From NCBI GenBank assembly GCA_001687465.1, contig LVLI01000905.1, positions 20,838 through 84,837 of the forward strand: a stretch of 64,000 nucleotides of DNA, read 5' to 3'. Of the stretch, positions 53,828-63,738 are shown piece by piece. Every line of letters starts with the position of its first letter. Position 1 is the first letter of the stretch. The position numbers were made by a program, and so were the translations under genes. Below the pieces are notes generated by a model. The model saw only the letters and a list, made by a program, of their open reading frames with translations. It did no database searches and was not told the origin of the DNA. This stretch comes from Halocafeteria seosinensis (lineage: Eukaryota > Sar > Bigyra > Bicosoecida).

Positions 53828-56377
53828 TCACACCAACACCGACAGCAGGCAATTGCGCTCAGATTTCGAAAAACGCGCTGATCGTCCCCCTCTTTTATTC
53901 TTGGTCTCTTCAAAGAGCGCATTCTTCACGTAAATGATATCGTCATCGGAGTTTCGGGAAAACTGGAAACTACTTCCATCGTCGTGAAATTCAGTAGGTG
54001 TATGACATGAATGATACTGTGTATCACGACGAGGTGCTACCTGTACCAACGGCGCCGGCTCGGAAAACAACCTAGATTTCCATTGACGCAGCACTAACTT
54101 TATCTTATCCTTCTGCTGCAAACCAGAGATGTCCAGTCCTTCGGCTACAGCAACTTTAATAGGAGTTTCCTTCTCTTTCATGTCTTCTTGAGACAACTTG
54201 CGTATCCTGGGTTGGTCAACGGATTCAATGGGAACATCTCCCTGTCGCACCAAGATTGCTCGAGGCGATCCGTGCACTTTGTCTTGCGTCTCACCACCTC
54301 CTGGAGTGGCTCGTAAGACATTCCCAAAAGCCAAGGGATTTGCTTGCATCGCTACTGCCGGAACGTATCCCTCATTCTGACGGTGGGACTGGCATCGGCA
54401 CTTGGATGGAGGATCTACAGCTAAACTATCCACTGGGATATCGAGCTGAGCGGCATATACAACCAAGTCATAATCGAACCTCCGGCGAACCGCATTTCTC
54501 CGTCTATGCAGCACAATTGCGAATATTGCCACCATCAATACAGCAACTACTCCACCGGACACCATTCCTGCTACTCCAGCGTTGCCAATGCCTGCGTTCG
54601 AAGAAGCAGCGAGCTCAGGTCTCAAGAGGGGAGACCCGGTTGCCTTTTCGGATGGTGTTTGGAAGCCCGATGTAGAACCGGTGCATGACGGGGAAGGAGA
54701 ATGTGTCATTCTGGGCGTTGCTAATGTCGTCGCTGTTCCCGTAGTTGTTCCAGTGAGAGGAGGACTGGACGTTCTTGTGTAAGAGGACGACGATGAAGCC
54801 GAAAAGCTAGAGGTAGGAGTAAATGAGGGTGTTGAAGACGTCATTGGCGTTACAGTCTTTAAAGACGTCGATGTTGCAGTAGCCGTTTCAGTTGGTGAGG
54901 GCGTCATAGTGTGTGTGCTGGTTTGAGAGGGAGACGGTGACGGTGAGCTAGTCGCCGTTTCAGTCCAGGAACTGGTGGGGGTCAATGACCCCGTTGAAGT
55001 GTACGAGGCAGACGGGGTTTCCGTCGACGTGTGAGTATGAGAAGGAGTGTAGGTGAGAGTACCTGTAGAACTTGCAGACGGAGTACTCGTGTGGGTCGAT
55101 GTTGGAGTGCAGCTTTGGGTAGGACTTGGTAGAGACTTCAACTGGAACCGTAAAATGGGTAACTCATGTTTCCAGTGAATTACCCACACATTTGAAGACC
55201 ATCCATTGGACGCGTCAGCTTTGTACAATTTCCCAGTGATGTCACGTAGGTCCCCTGAGTTGCCTACGTCTGCTTCAAGAGATCCTCTACCTACCAGTCG
55301 AGTAGACTGATACACAGAGTATCTGACATCAACGGTGCCTGCACTGGAGGCCACCTCGCCTACTATCCCCCCAGCGTCGTTACGTCTTATAGATCCAGAG
55401 GCATAAGTGTTTCTGACAATCGCGGTGCCTTGCCTCTCCGCTGTGTGCCAGCCCAAGACCCCACCTGCGTTATGCCCATCAATGTCCCCCGTTGAATAAC
55501 AGTCAGTAACGTATACTGTCCCATCTCTTTCTCCTGCGTCTGCGCCAACTATCCCTCCCGTCTGCTTTTCCTTCATATTCCCTGTGGAGTAGCACTGCAC
55601 TACTGCAACCTCTTCGGATTCGTCCCCGGTGTTTACTCCCATAATCCCACCGCTGTTAATGCCGGTAAGGTTGCCGGTCGAATAACAATGACGAACAGTG
55701 ACTATTCCATTTCTTTTACCAGCAGCAGCCCCACATATCCCTCCAGAGTTCTTGCCGCTGATACTTCCCTCTGAATAGCAATTAGTAATTCTCACTTCTC
55801 CCTGCTCTGTGGCCGCCTTATAGCCACAAATCCCTCCGCTTCTTTTTTTCGCAATTTCTCCAGTGGAGCTGCAGGAGTCCACTCGGACATAGCTCTGACT
55901 GCTTCGCACGATAAATCCTCCATGCGAAGCAGTTTTTCCGTTTCGGGTATGCAGGTGGCTTATCAATGGAGCATTCTGAAATGACTCTACCGCATCGTCG
56001 ATTCTAAACAAACCCTTAAAGTCTTCTACACCTTGTAGGTCGATTTTAAAATTTTTTCCGTCAAACTTTTCCTTCGCATTCAGAGTTATATGGTGCCTAT
56101 TGCCATACCCAGCAGCTAACCAATTAAATGAACAACTCAGCTCAACGAGGTCTCGATCCGCGTCGTATGCAAAACAGTCTATTGATTCAGATCCATTAGT
56201 AATGGAGTCCCGTAAATCGTAGCTATCAGCAAAACAGCTTTTTGTGACGAGCACCATGCAAAGAAATAGTACTGTCCATGGACATCGCCGATTGAGTAGA
56301 ATGTGTTGAGTGCTTACAGTTGGTGCCGCTATCTGGTCGCGCACACTTTGATGGTCGTTTTGCGTTTCAAATTCCAT
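53828..56377 (-). CDS. GLUG-repeat surface protein with Ser/Thr/Pro stalk and single TM, copy 1
   Basis: An intronless frame of 849 residues from Met 56377 (open back to 56461). An internal hydrophobic stretch at residues ~30-50 (CPWTVLFLCMVLVTKSCFA) is a signal peptide or anchor. Residues ~130-370 hold six to seven repeats of the GLUG type, for example YSTGNLTGINSGGIMG and YSTGDIDGHNAGGVLG, which form a beta-solenoid. A ~180-residue stalk is almost wholly Ser/Thr/Pro, likely O-glycosylated. A TM span (~605-625, VVAVLMVAIFAIVLH) is followed by RRR and a ~220-residue cytoplasmic tail. The tail has motifs kept in the paralogue: YAAQLDIPVDSLAV, PIKVAVAEGLDISGL, KLVLRQWKSRLFSEPAPLVQV. Architecture suggests an adhesin or receptor-like surface protein; the ligand is unknown. 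It diverges from copy 2. Confidence 0.88.
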   Translation of the reverse strand: MEFETQNDHQSVRDQIAAPTVSTQHILLNRRCPWTVLFLCMVLVTKSCFADSYDLRDSITNGSESIDCFAYDADRDLVELSCSFNWLAAGYGNRHHITLNAKEKFDGKNFKIDLQGVEDFKGLFRIDDAVESFQNAPLISHLHTRNGKTASHGGFIVRSSQSYVRVDSCSSTGEIAKKRSGGICGYKAATEQGEVRITNCYSEGSISGKNSGGICGAAAGKRNGIVTVRHCYSTGNLTGINSGGIMGVNTGDESEEVAVVQCYSTGNMKEKQTGGIVGADAGERDGTVYVTDCYSTGDIDGHNAGGVLGWHTAERQGTAIVRNTYASGSIRRNDAGGIVGEVASSAGTVDVRYSVYQSTRLVGRGSLEADVGNSGDLRDITGKLYKADASNGWSSNVWVIHWKHELPILRFQLKSLPSPTQSCTPTSTHTSTPSASSTGTLTYTPSHTHTSTETPSASYTSTGSLTPTSSWTETATSSPSPSPSQTSTHTMTPSPTETATATSTSLKTVTPMTSSTPSFTPTSSFSASSSSSYTRTSSPPLTGTTTGTATTLATPRMTHSPSPSCTGSTSGFQTPSEKATGSPLLRPELAASSNAGIGNAGVAGMVSGGVVAVLMVAIFAIVLHRRRNAVRRRFDYDLVVYAAQLDIPVDSLAVDPPSKCRCQSHRQNEGYVPAVAMQANPLAFGNVLRATPGGGETQDKVHGSPRAILVRQGDVPIESVDQPRIRKLSQEDMKEKETPIKVAVAEGLDISGLQQKDKIKLVLRQWKSRLFSEPAPLVQVAPRRDTQYHSCHTPTEFHDDGSSFQFSRNSDDDIIYVKNALFEETKNKRGGRSARFSKSERNCLLSVLV

Positions 56378-57608
56378 AACGCAGATAGATTCACTGCAAA
56401 TAAAAACCCTAACAAGGGGAAATGCATCTGTGCTACAAGTACTTGTGCCACAGATCACCATGCCTGGCGCTCAGTCTCTGGCTTGGGCTGTGGATTTCTG
56501 CCTGAGTTCCTGTCGATAGCCGAACAGTATTTCACGGCTTCCAAGGATCTAAACGATCTTCCTTTCTATGCAAAATTTGCTTAATAAACCTCTATACAGG
56601 AGCCTCACGTCGTGATGCCCAGCAGTTCTCTGAGTTCTGCGGGTTTTGGTTGTAGTTTTCAGCGCGGCTTCCACTCAATGAGAGCCACTCCAACTTTGCA
56701 GAGGAGATACAGATGTAGTTCAAAAAATACAGAATATGTGACAAGTTACCTTGCATGTTAGAAGTTCTTAGAACACTGCGAGAGAACTGTTGAGGCAGAA
56801 GTCGCAATCGCTTTGCGCGACCTCATTTCGTGACAGGCGAGTAATATAGCGTTGTTTTAGCACATCAACACGTTCATCAGTTCACGGACGGAAGAGAATC
56901 TTCAACAAACCGTCACCATGTAGCCGCGTGATTTCCTCATAATTGGCACCCACGGGCATATTGCAGACGATCACGCTAACCTGGCTTGGAGTCACGTTCC
57001 TGTTGCTTCGCATCGTGTCGTCGTGTTTAACATGATGTTGCAATAAACATAGCAAAAAGTAGACGACATGATGTAGCACGGGTAGAATTGCCAAAGTAGT
57101 GTGCAATAGTATATTATTTGGGTTCCCATGTGAGCTTCCAAAGGGTTCGATCGCACAACTCCGATGCGATCGACAGCAGAGGTTGCCTGTTCGTTATAGA
57201 AGGTGCTAGCAGGAGTATTTGTACTAGTAGTATTATCAAAGAGTCGGTATCTTTGTTAAAAAATCTCGTGGTCTTGCAACTGTCTTACCACAGTGCTGCA
57301 GCCTGCATTCTCCATATTTGATTCACCGACTCCTCTACGGGAGCTTCTTCATGGGGGACATTTGCGTACAGACAGCGAAAGGGAAGCGAGAAGAGTTAGC
57401 GAATCCTGACCTTTTATTGCCATCATTTTTCGGCATCCGTAGGTGCTGCACTTGATTGGTTGGGAAACCGTAGTTGCTGCATCACCAAGGAACCTTCTTA
57501 GGGCTCTCGAAGACCAGCGCAAAAGTCGGCATCCTACCACTGGCTCCTCCATTTGGCATTACACTCCAATATAACCACTTTCTTGGTATGGGAAAAGGGG
57601 TTCTCCGC
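56378..57608. promoter_or_regulatory. Divergent promoter region of the two GLUG genes
   Basis: The two paralogues are transcribed away from each other across 1.2 kb, so this region should hold both promoters. No gene is supported in it; short frames at 56303-56584 and 57118-57321 show no motif. The head-to-head layout means shared regulation is possible, which is inference. Confidence 0.4.
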
Positions 57609-60511
57609 ATGGAAATGGCCAACTTGCCGGCATACCAGTACTTGTGCAGGAAGCAACGATGCCCTTGGAGCATGCTGTTTCTTTCTTCAGTACTTTTGGC
57701 TAACTGCTCTGTTGCAGACGGAAATGACTTACGAGACACTATTAAAGATGGATCGGTAGAGTGTTTTAAGTACGATGAGAATAAGAATCTGTTTTACCTG
57801 CAATGCTCAGTGAATTGGGATGAACTTGGATATGGCGATGAGCATTTTATGACTCTCAAGGCTGGTGAAGAGTTCGATGGTAACCATTTTGAAATTGATG
57901 TGGAGGGCACAACCAATTTCAAAGGACTGTTCAAAATTGACGATACTGATATCCACTGGTTTGAGAAAGATGCTCCATTGATCCGACGGTTGCATGTCCT
58001 CAATGGGGAGACGGCTGAAGATGGAGGCTTTATCGTTCGACACGCACAAACGTATTTCAGGGTTGACTCCTGCAGCTCAACTGGAGAGATATCAGGACTT
58101 AGGAGTGGAGGTATTTGCGGAAACAAGGCTGCAACGGATGATGGTAAAATCAAAGTAACAAATAGTTTCTCGAAGGGAACTATCAGTGGAAAAGACGCGG
58201 GTGGAATTTGTGGAGCATCGGCTGGTACTGAACATGGTCAGGTCACTATAAGTCGCTGTTACTCCCTCGGCGACCTCACTCATGAAAACACAGGTGGCAT
58301 TGTAGGAACGAACGCAGCAGTTCGATCTAATACCGTTCACATTTCCCAATGTTTCTCTCAGGGTAAGATTAAGGGGCTTGGTGCAGGAGGAATTGCTGGT
58401 ATAGACGCCGGAGAAGAACACGGGAAAATGTATATAACTGACTGTTATACAACCGGAGGTATTAGCAAGAAACATGCTGGGGGAATAGTAGGGTGGAATA
58501 CAGCAGAAAATGACGGTAGCGTTTTCATTAGAAATTGCTACGCATCTGGCACTGTTGAACATGAAGACGCCGGAGGTATAATAGGGCATATTGCCAAGGG
58601 TGCTGACTCTGTTGCTGTTGAAAATTCTGTCTATACCACACGACTGGTAGGTGGCGGAGAAGGAGTAAAAGACATCAGTAACTCGAATGACTTGGACGAT
58701 ATAACGGGGAAATTGTACAAAGCTGGTGAACCAGATGGATGGTCGTCGGAATTGTGGGTCGTTCACTGGACGCATAATCTGCCTATTCTACGTTTCAATT
58801 GGACTCCCTTCCAAGTCAAACCCCTAGCCGAACTCCCACTCCGTCAAGAACATCAACAGACACGCCGTCATCTACCCGCACGACAACAGCCAGTCCAACT
58901 CCAACAATCACTGGCTCGCACACTGGAACAGTTACGCCAACTGCCTCGTCTACTTCCACCCCATCGTGTACCCCCACAAGTTCCCGGTCCAGGACAGCGA
59001 CGATTTCGTCTACCCGCACGACAACATCCAGTCCAACTCCAACAATTAGTAGCTCGCACACTGGAACAGTAACGCCAACTGCCTCGTCTACTTCCACCCC
59101 ATCGTTTACTCGCACAAGTTCCTTGTCCAGGACAGCCACGGTGTCTCCGTCTCAATCAAGTACCGGCACAATGACTTCTTCCTCGACTCGAACGCCTACT
59201 AGGACACTGACCCCTTCGAATAGTAAGACGTCGACAATGTCACCCACATCTTCTCTGACTGGAACGTCCACAACTTCGCCCTCCTTATCGAGTTCAGCTT
59301 CATGTACGGGGACAGTTAGTCCGTCTCTCAGTGGACCAGCTACTGGGACACCAACGTCAACAGCCACCAGGACGCCATCTTCGACTACTACAGCATCATT
59401 GACTCCTTCTGAATCAGAGACAAACACCGCCTCGCCGTCTTCAAGTAGAATGGGCAGCGATAGTTCCGGGTTTGCAGCTTCTTCTTCCAGCGGCGACAGT
59501 GGCACAGTCATTGCTGCAGAAGGGGCTTTAATTGGAGTCTTGCTCATAGTCATTGCCCTAATTGTTGCGATCGTCCTATATAAAAGGAGGAAAAACCGTG
59601 GCCGTTGGAGACTGGAAGATGAGTTGTCAATATACGCTGCACAGCTCAATATTCCAGTGAGTGAGCTCACTGTAGCATCACGACTGGAGTGTCTTGAGTC
59701 AAAGGCAGAAGACACTTCCGGAAGCGTGCAGGATGTTGACGGATCCATCCATTCTTCTTCGATGAACTTAAATCCACTAGCTGAGCAAAGGCTTACCCAC
59801 GGGAGTGAGGACGCTACTGCTTTCCAAAGAGACCGCTGCCATGCTTGCACGCTTCCTCCAGGCATTGGCGAAGATGATATTCCTCGGGCTATTTTCGTAA
59901 GCATACCCCCAAAGAACCTTAAAGAGAGCCTCCGTATCGTTTCAGTAGACCAGCCCAGCGTACATCAGGAGAATGGAGCATCTCCGATTAAAGTAGCTGT
60001 TGCAACACGACTGGACACATCGAACCTCTCTAGTATGGATCAAACGAAGCTCGCTTTGCGACAATGGAAATCTGACTTGCTTTCCGAACCACCCCCATTA
60101 GTGCAGGTGGAAATTGCGCACCGATATGACACGTCTTCCCTGTGTACGGATGCTTCGCGACTTGAATTCGCAAAGAATCAGAGTAAAATGGGAGCGATGT
60201 TGCACCGCAACGGTAAGCGTAAGCACCTACAACGACATATAGGAAATGACGAGGCTTCGTTTCAAGACTACACTTCGGAATCATTTGCTCAAAACCCTGA
60301 ACGAAACACTGTGTATTCGAGGAACGTACTCTTTGAGAAAACCGGAGGCGAGCCATCAAAACTACCTAAGTCTTCTACCAATACATCCAAGACTGAATTT
60401 GCTCAAGTGTATCCAGTAGCCTTCCCTGACATTAAGGGCTCCAGTAAAACCGTCAGTGGAGGGAGAGCGTTCTTTCCGAATAGATCGCGATTAATTCCAA
60501 AGAAAATTTAG
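57609..60511 (+). CDS. GLUG-repeat surface protein with Ser/Thr/Pro stalk and single TM, copy 2, with a one-base frameshift
   Basis: The start at 57609 gives MEMANLPAYQYLCRKQRCPW and a hydrophobic stretch (MLFLSSVLLANCSVA). Six to seven GLUG repeats follow (YSLGDLTHENTGGIVG, YTTGGISKKHAGGIVG), ending in ITGKLYKAG and LPILRF as in copy 1. Right after LPILRF the frame shifts: the stalk, TM and tail lie in another frame, open from 58799 to 60511. Compared with copy 1 one base is missing near 58796. The downstream part has a Ser/Thr/Pro stalk with a 138-bp tandem repeat, a TM span (ALIGVLLIVIALIVAIVLY), KRRKNRGR and a tail with YAAQLNIPVSELTV, SPIKVAVATRLDTSNL and KLALRQWKSDLLSEPPPLVQV. Both halves look under coding constraint, so a sequencing error or a very recent mutation is likelier than an old pseudogene. 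Confidence 0.8.
58871..59146 (+). repeat. 138-bp tandem repeat in the stalk of GLUG copy 2
   Basis: Two adjacent 138-bp copies (58871-59008 and 59009-59146) encode 46-residue Ser/Thr/Pro-rich units with few differences. The unit is a multiple of three, so copy number changes would lengthen the stalk without breaking the frame. Confidence 0.8.
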
Positions 60512-61323
60512 GTTTCCCGCATTTCTGTACTTTCAAGTATGTTTCCAGTCTTCACGCAGCGCGTAGACAAATTCCCTGATATTGTCCACGCGATTTCTCG
60601 ACTGATCCAAGAATCGGCAACATTTCCTACGAAGGAGCAGAGCTGGCGTTGGAATTCCCCATACCACCTATGGCGCAGCCGTCGCGCAGTTGATCTACTC
60701 ACAAGGCTCTCCGCCTCAGCTTCTGTTCTCCGTATCATACAACAGAAGTGCGTAGTCCAGTGGTAGTTTGCGTGCGAAATATCCGTTTCGGCTTCAAACA
60801 GAAGAGGTAGGACGCCCAAGCATTTGCAACCAATTGAAAGGGGTATAACAGCCTTGTTTGCTAGTTCGTAACCACATGTACACCGCCGAAGGTAACACAA
60901 TCGCAATTTCGCCGGTTGAAATGTGGACTCCGCTGGATCCTGAAGACAAACACCATGGGTGATCAGATCTCCAAAGCAAGACACCACGGAGGTTGCTTTC
61001 CGCTTAGTGAATACATGATAAATGATCGGTCGCCCGTTTGGACTGTCACTCTACTAGATACAAATCTGCATCATTTTGTAGAAGTGATTGTGGTCAGATT
61101 TTAAGTTGTTTATTTGCTAGTATACATTATATGTTGCAGCATGTTGGTACAATCGTGTCACTTCGCTTTCACATCTCCATTATGCTTGGCGCAAGCGCCG
61201 TGTCCTCGTAGACATCGAGATTCTGGGGTCACCTACCCTGTCAGTGAGCTGACTGGTGCGATCCCCAGTCTGGGAGCCCAGAAAGCAAAGTCCTGCCTCC
61301 AGGACAATTCCCCCCAATACAAA
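60512..61323. other. Spacer with no supported gene
   Basis: The longest frame is 159 codons on the minus strand (60508-60987), Cys-rich but without a recognisable motif, start context or splice structure, and a plus-strand frame is open opposite it. It could hold decayed sequence between the second GLUG gene and the third fragment. Confidence 0.3.
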
Positions 61324-61438
61324 GCCGTCTTCAAGTAGAATGGGCAGAGATAGTTCCGGAGTTGCAGCTTCTTCTTCCAGCGGCGACAGTGGCACAGTCA
61401 TTGCTGCAGAAGCGGCCTTAATTGGAGTCTTGGTCATA
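61324..61438 (+). pseudogene. Fragment of a third GLUG-family gene (end of stalk and start of TM)
   Basis: These 115 bp match 59434-59548 of copy 2 with about ten differences at a constant offset of 1890 bp. They encode PSSSRMGRDSSGVAASSSSG and the first part of the TM span (AAEAALIGVLVIT). The similarity stops abruptly and the frame ends a few codons later. The flanks show no GLUG repeats and no cytoplasmic tail. It is a truncated duplicate. Confidence 0.85.
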
Positions 61439-61553
61439 ACAATACACCATTGTGGGATGGTCTTTCTTATTTAGTCGCTTCAACTTGGTTTCCTTGAAAA
61501 ATGCGTTAGAGGTAATTTTCGTGGACACAACTTTTCAATCCGCTACTTGTATG

Positions 61554-62228
61554 CTAGAGCTTCAGTACTTCCCGCGATATGGACGAATGGAAAGGAAAGT
61601 CTTCGTTGAGAAATCGGTAAATGAATAGAACATAGATAAAGCAGCAAAGCACTGACGACCATCGTATGTGGCGCTTCATATTCGAGCTGCCAACGTACCA
61701 TATGGTACTCGGTATCCGTGAAGTACGACGAAGTCTCTCTTCGAGCTCCCAACAACAGGTCTCCAAGTAACAGGCTGCGATTCCCATACTCTAAATGAAG
61801 CAATAGTTTCCTCGCAATAATAAATGAATAGTTTATAGCATGGCTCTTCCGGTAAGAGCAACACGATATTTTTCTCAAGTTTCCGAGTGACATGCTTCCA
61901 ACCTCAGGTCGCATGCACTGCGACCAGTCTGTCCGTGTCCGGGGCAAAGAATGCCATTATGCCATGCGTTCTTCATATATGGGCTAAAACAGCATGGCAT
62001 GTAATTGCAGTTTTGGAAACGCTGCACCTTACCTTTGTAGTGGCGGCAGACCTCTCCCTGCAGTGAGGAAGTGCCTCCCTGGTAGAAGTGCCTGCCCGCT
62101 ACTTCCGAAGGAAGAAAGAACACCGAATTTCTTTCACCCACAAAGGTGTTAGACGGCATCTGCACACTATACGGTTGCCAGCTGACTTTTGCCGTCGGAA
62201 TCTTCGGATAAAAGAGACCCAATAGCAT
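61554..62228 (-). CDS. Tentative three-exon small membrane-anchored protein
   Basis: Exons 62228-62033, 61902-61699 and 61651-61554 join in phase to about 165 residues. Exon 1 encodes an N-terminal part with VGERNSVFFLPSEVAGRHFY, exon 2 a compact part with KNIVLLLPEEPCYKLFIYYC, VWESQPVTWRPVVGS and RDFVVLHGYRVPY, and exon 3 a C-terminal hydrophobic span (LCCFIYVLFIYRFL) and a short tail ending in KL. Donors are GTAAGG and GTACGT. The acceptor of exon 2 (CCTGAG) is weak and the second intron is only 47 bp, which lowers confidence. The N-terminus may extend upstream. I do not recognise it. Confidence 0.4.
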
Positions 62229-62427
62229 TCACGCAAAGCACATACAATAGGCATATTCGAGGATTTCAGGGCGTCAGCTGAGCCCATCACGGAGCGCCTA
62301 GACTACCCTAATTTCATCACCGTGTGTGTGGGAAAACAAAATGTCACGATTAGTCACTCGTGCATCCGGGAGAAGAAGGTTCGGTAGTGAGCACATGTTG
62401 CTGGCGCTCACTGTTTGTCTCGTGCTA
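62229..62427. other. Spacer before the inverted-repeat element
   Basis: No supported gene; it may hold the 5' end or promoter of the tentative minus-strand gene at 61554-62228. Confidence 0.35.
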
Positions 62428-62520
62428 TAACGCCCGCGATTTTTTTTNANNNNANNTATTAACTATACGTTTATATTTTCAAGAATTATTAAATTTAATT
62501 AAAAAAAATCGCGGGCGTTA
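62428..62520. repeat. 93-bp element with perfect 20-bp terminal inverted repeats
   Basis: TAACGCCCGCGATTTTTTTT at 62428-62447 is exactly complementary to the last 20 bases at 62501-62520. The core is very AT-rich and holds a run of ambiguous bases (62448-62457). This could be a miniature inverted-repeat transposon, or a hairpin whose loop was hard to sequence. No clear target-site duplication flanks it. Confidence 0.8.
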
Positions 62521-62930
62521 CAGATAACCCTGACGACGTCCACATGCATGACATATATGTTGAAGCACGGGAAACATTGCTAATCCCGAGTGGGAGTGGT
62601 GAGTCAGCTGACGATACAGACTTGCTGAGAATGAATAGTTAAAATTACTCTACAAGTGACCCCAGATCATCCAAGAAATGATCTATTATGTGCACATTCT
62701 CTCGCGTCACACAAAGCGAAATCTTTGACAGTCACAAAACCCCGAAAGTTGTTCCGTTCATCTTGGCATGCGGTTGCGACAACCGCTTCAGCAAATCCTC
62801 CGCTCCAACTGAAGTGTTCCAATAGCCTCCACAGGAAATGGGATGATTTCACGATCACACTAGCATATAAAAGGGCTTGCTTTGTTGAAGTTACTTCTGT
62901 TTTCTCAAACGCACTCTATCATATACCTGT

Positions 62931-63055
62931 GTAGTCACAGAAAGAATCACTCCAAAATCCATAAAGCTTCACTCTTCCTCGAGTTCACCAGTTGACCTAC
63001 TCTGATTCTTGATGCATGCTGATGAGACCAGTGTGTGAGACGATATACGATAGGT
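62931..63055 (+). repeat. Diverged direct repeat, first copy
   Basis: The segment resembles 63614-63738. Shared blocks are GTAGTCACAG, AGAATCACT, GAGTTCACCA, TTGATGCATGCTGATG and GAGACGATATAC, in the same order and with similar spacing. It is noncoding as far as I can see and may be part of a dispersed repeat family. Confidence 0.7.
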
Positions 63056-63613
63056 GGTACCCGAAGCGACAGCAACCACCCACAGCCCACACAGCCACAG
63101 CGACACTGAAACGTGACTCATGGCGGCGGTGTGACAACACAATGGGTATGCACCCAGGAGCTGGTAGCGGTAAGCACAAACAAGGTCTGAACCATCCGGT
63201 CAAGGCAGAGTGCTCAGCGTACAGTAGTACTGGTTCCAGAATCAGCGCTGTGTATCTGTGTCAATGCAAAAATTTTCATACCGCGAGACGAAGAACTGAG
63301 ACGGATATGGTTTTCACCCGAGATGTTTGATACGAGAACAGCCAAAGAGGAAGCTACACGAATTGACTTACAAGTGCAAGAGGATAGCAACAATAGCCTC
63401 CCAATCCTATTAAGCAATGAACTGCTAGCTAGCCATGCGGATGCACGGAGGTACGTGAGGGAACCGATTCCTTAAGTTCGGGTTTGCGTCAATGCTTTGA
63501 AGTCCCTCGTTTGCGCTGCTTCTCTCCTCCTGCTGGGTGAAACAGTTGGCCCGTCGCTGCCAGACACGGGTGCCAGCTGCTACCTAAGTGTAGCGGCTCA
63601 CATCCAACTGCCG

Positions 63614-63738
63614 GTAGTCACAGTAAGAATCACTTCAATATCCCTAAAGATTCGCTCTTCCCCGAGTTCACCACTTGATCTCTTCTAATCCTTGATGCAT
63701 GCTGATGCGACTAGTGTGCGAGACGATATACAATGTAG
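63614..63738 (+). repeat. Diverged direct repeat, second copy
   Basis: Second copy of the repeat at 62931-63055, 683 bp downstream. After GAGACGATATAC the similarity fades into loosely similar CAGCCACAG-rich sequence. Confidence 0.7.

Noticed and set aside
57474-57608. Upstream extension of the GLUG copy 2 frame
   Set aside because: The additional 45 residues have no counterpart in copy 1; the Met at 57609 gives a signal-like N-terminus matching copy 1.
58799-59072. Continuation of the first GLUG copy 2 frame (Gln/Arg-rich)
   Set aside because: It is the out-of-frame reading of the Ser/Thr/Pro stalk after the one-base deletion.
60508-60987. 159-codon Cys-rich minus-strand frame
   Set aside because: No motif, no splice partner, and an opposing open frame; not enough to call a gene.
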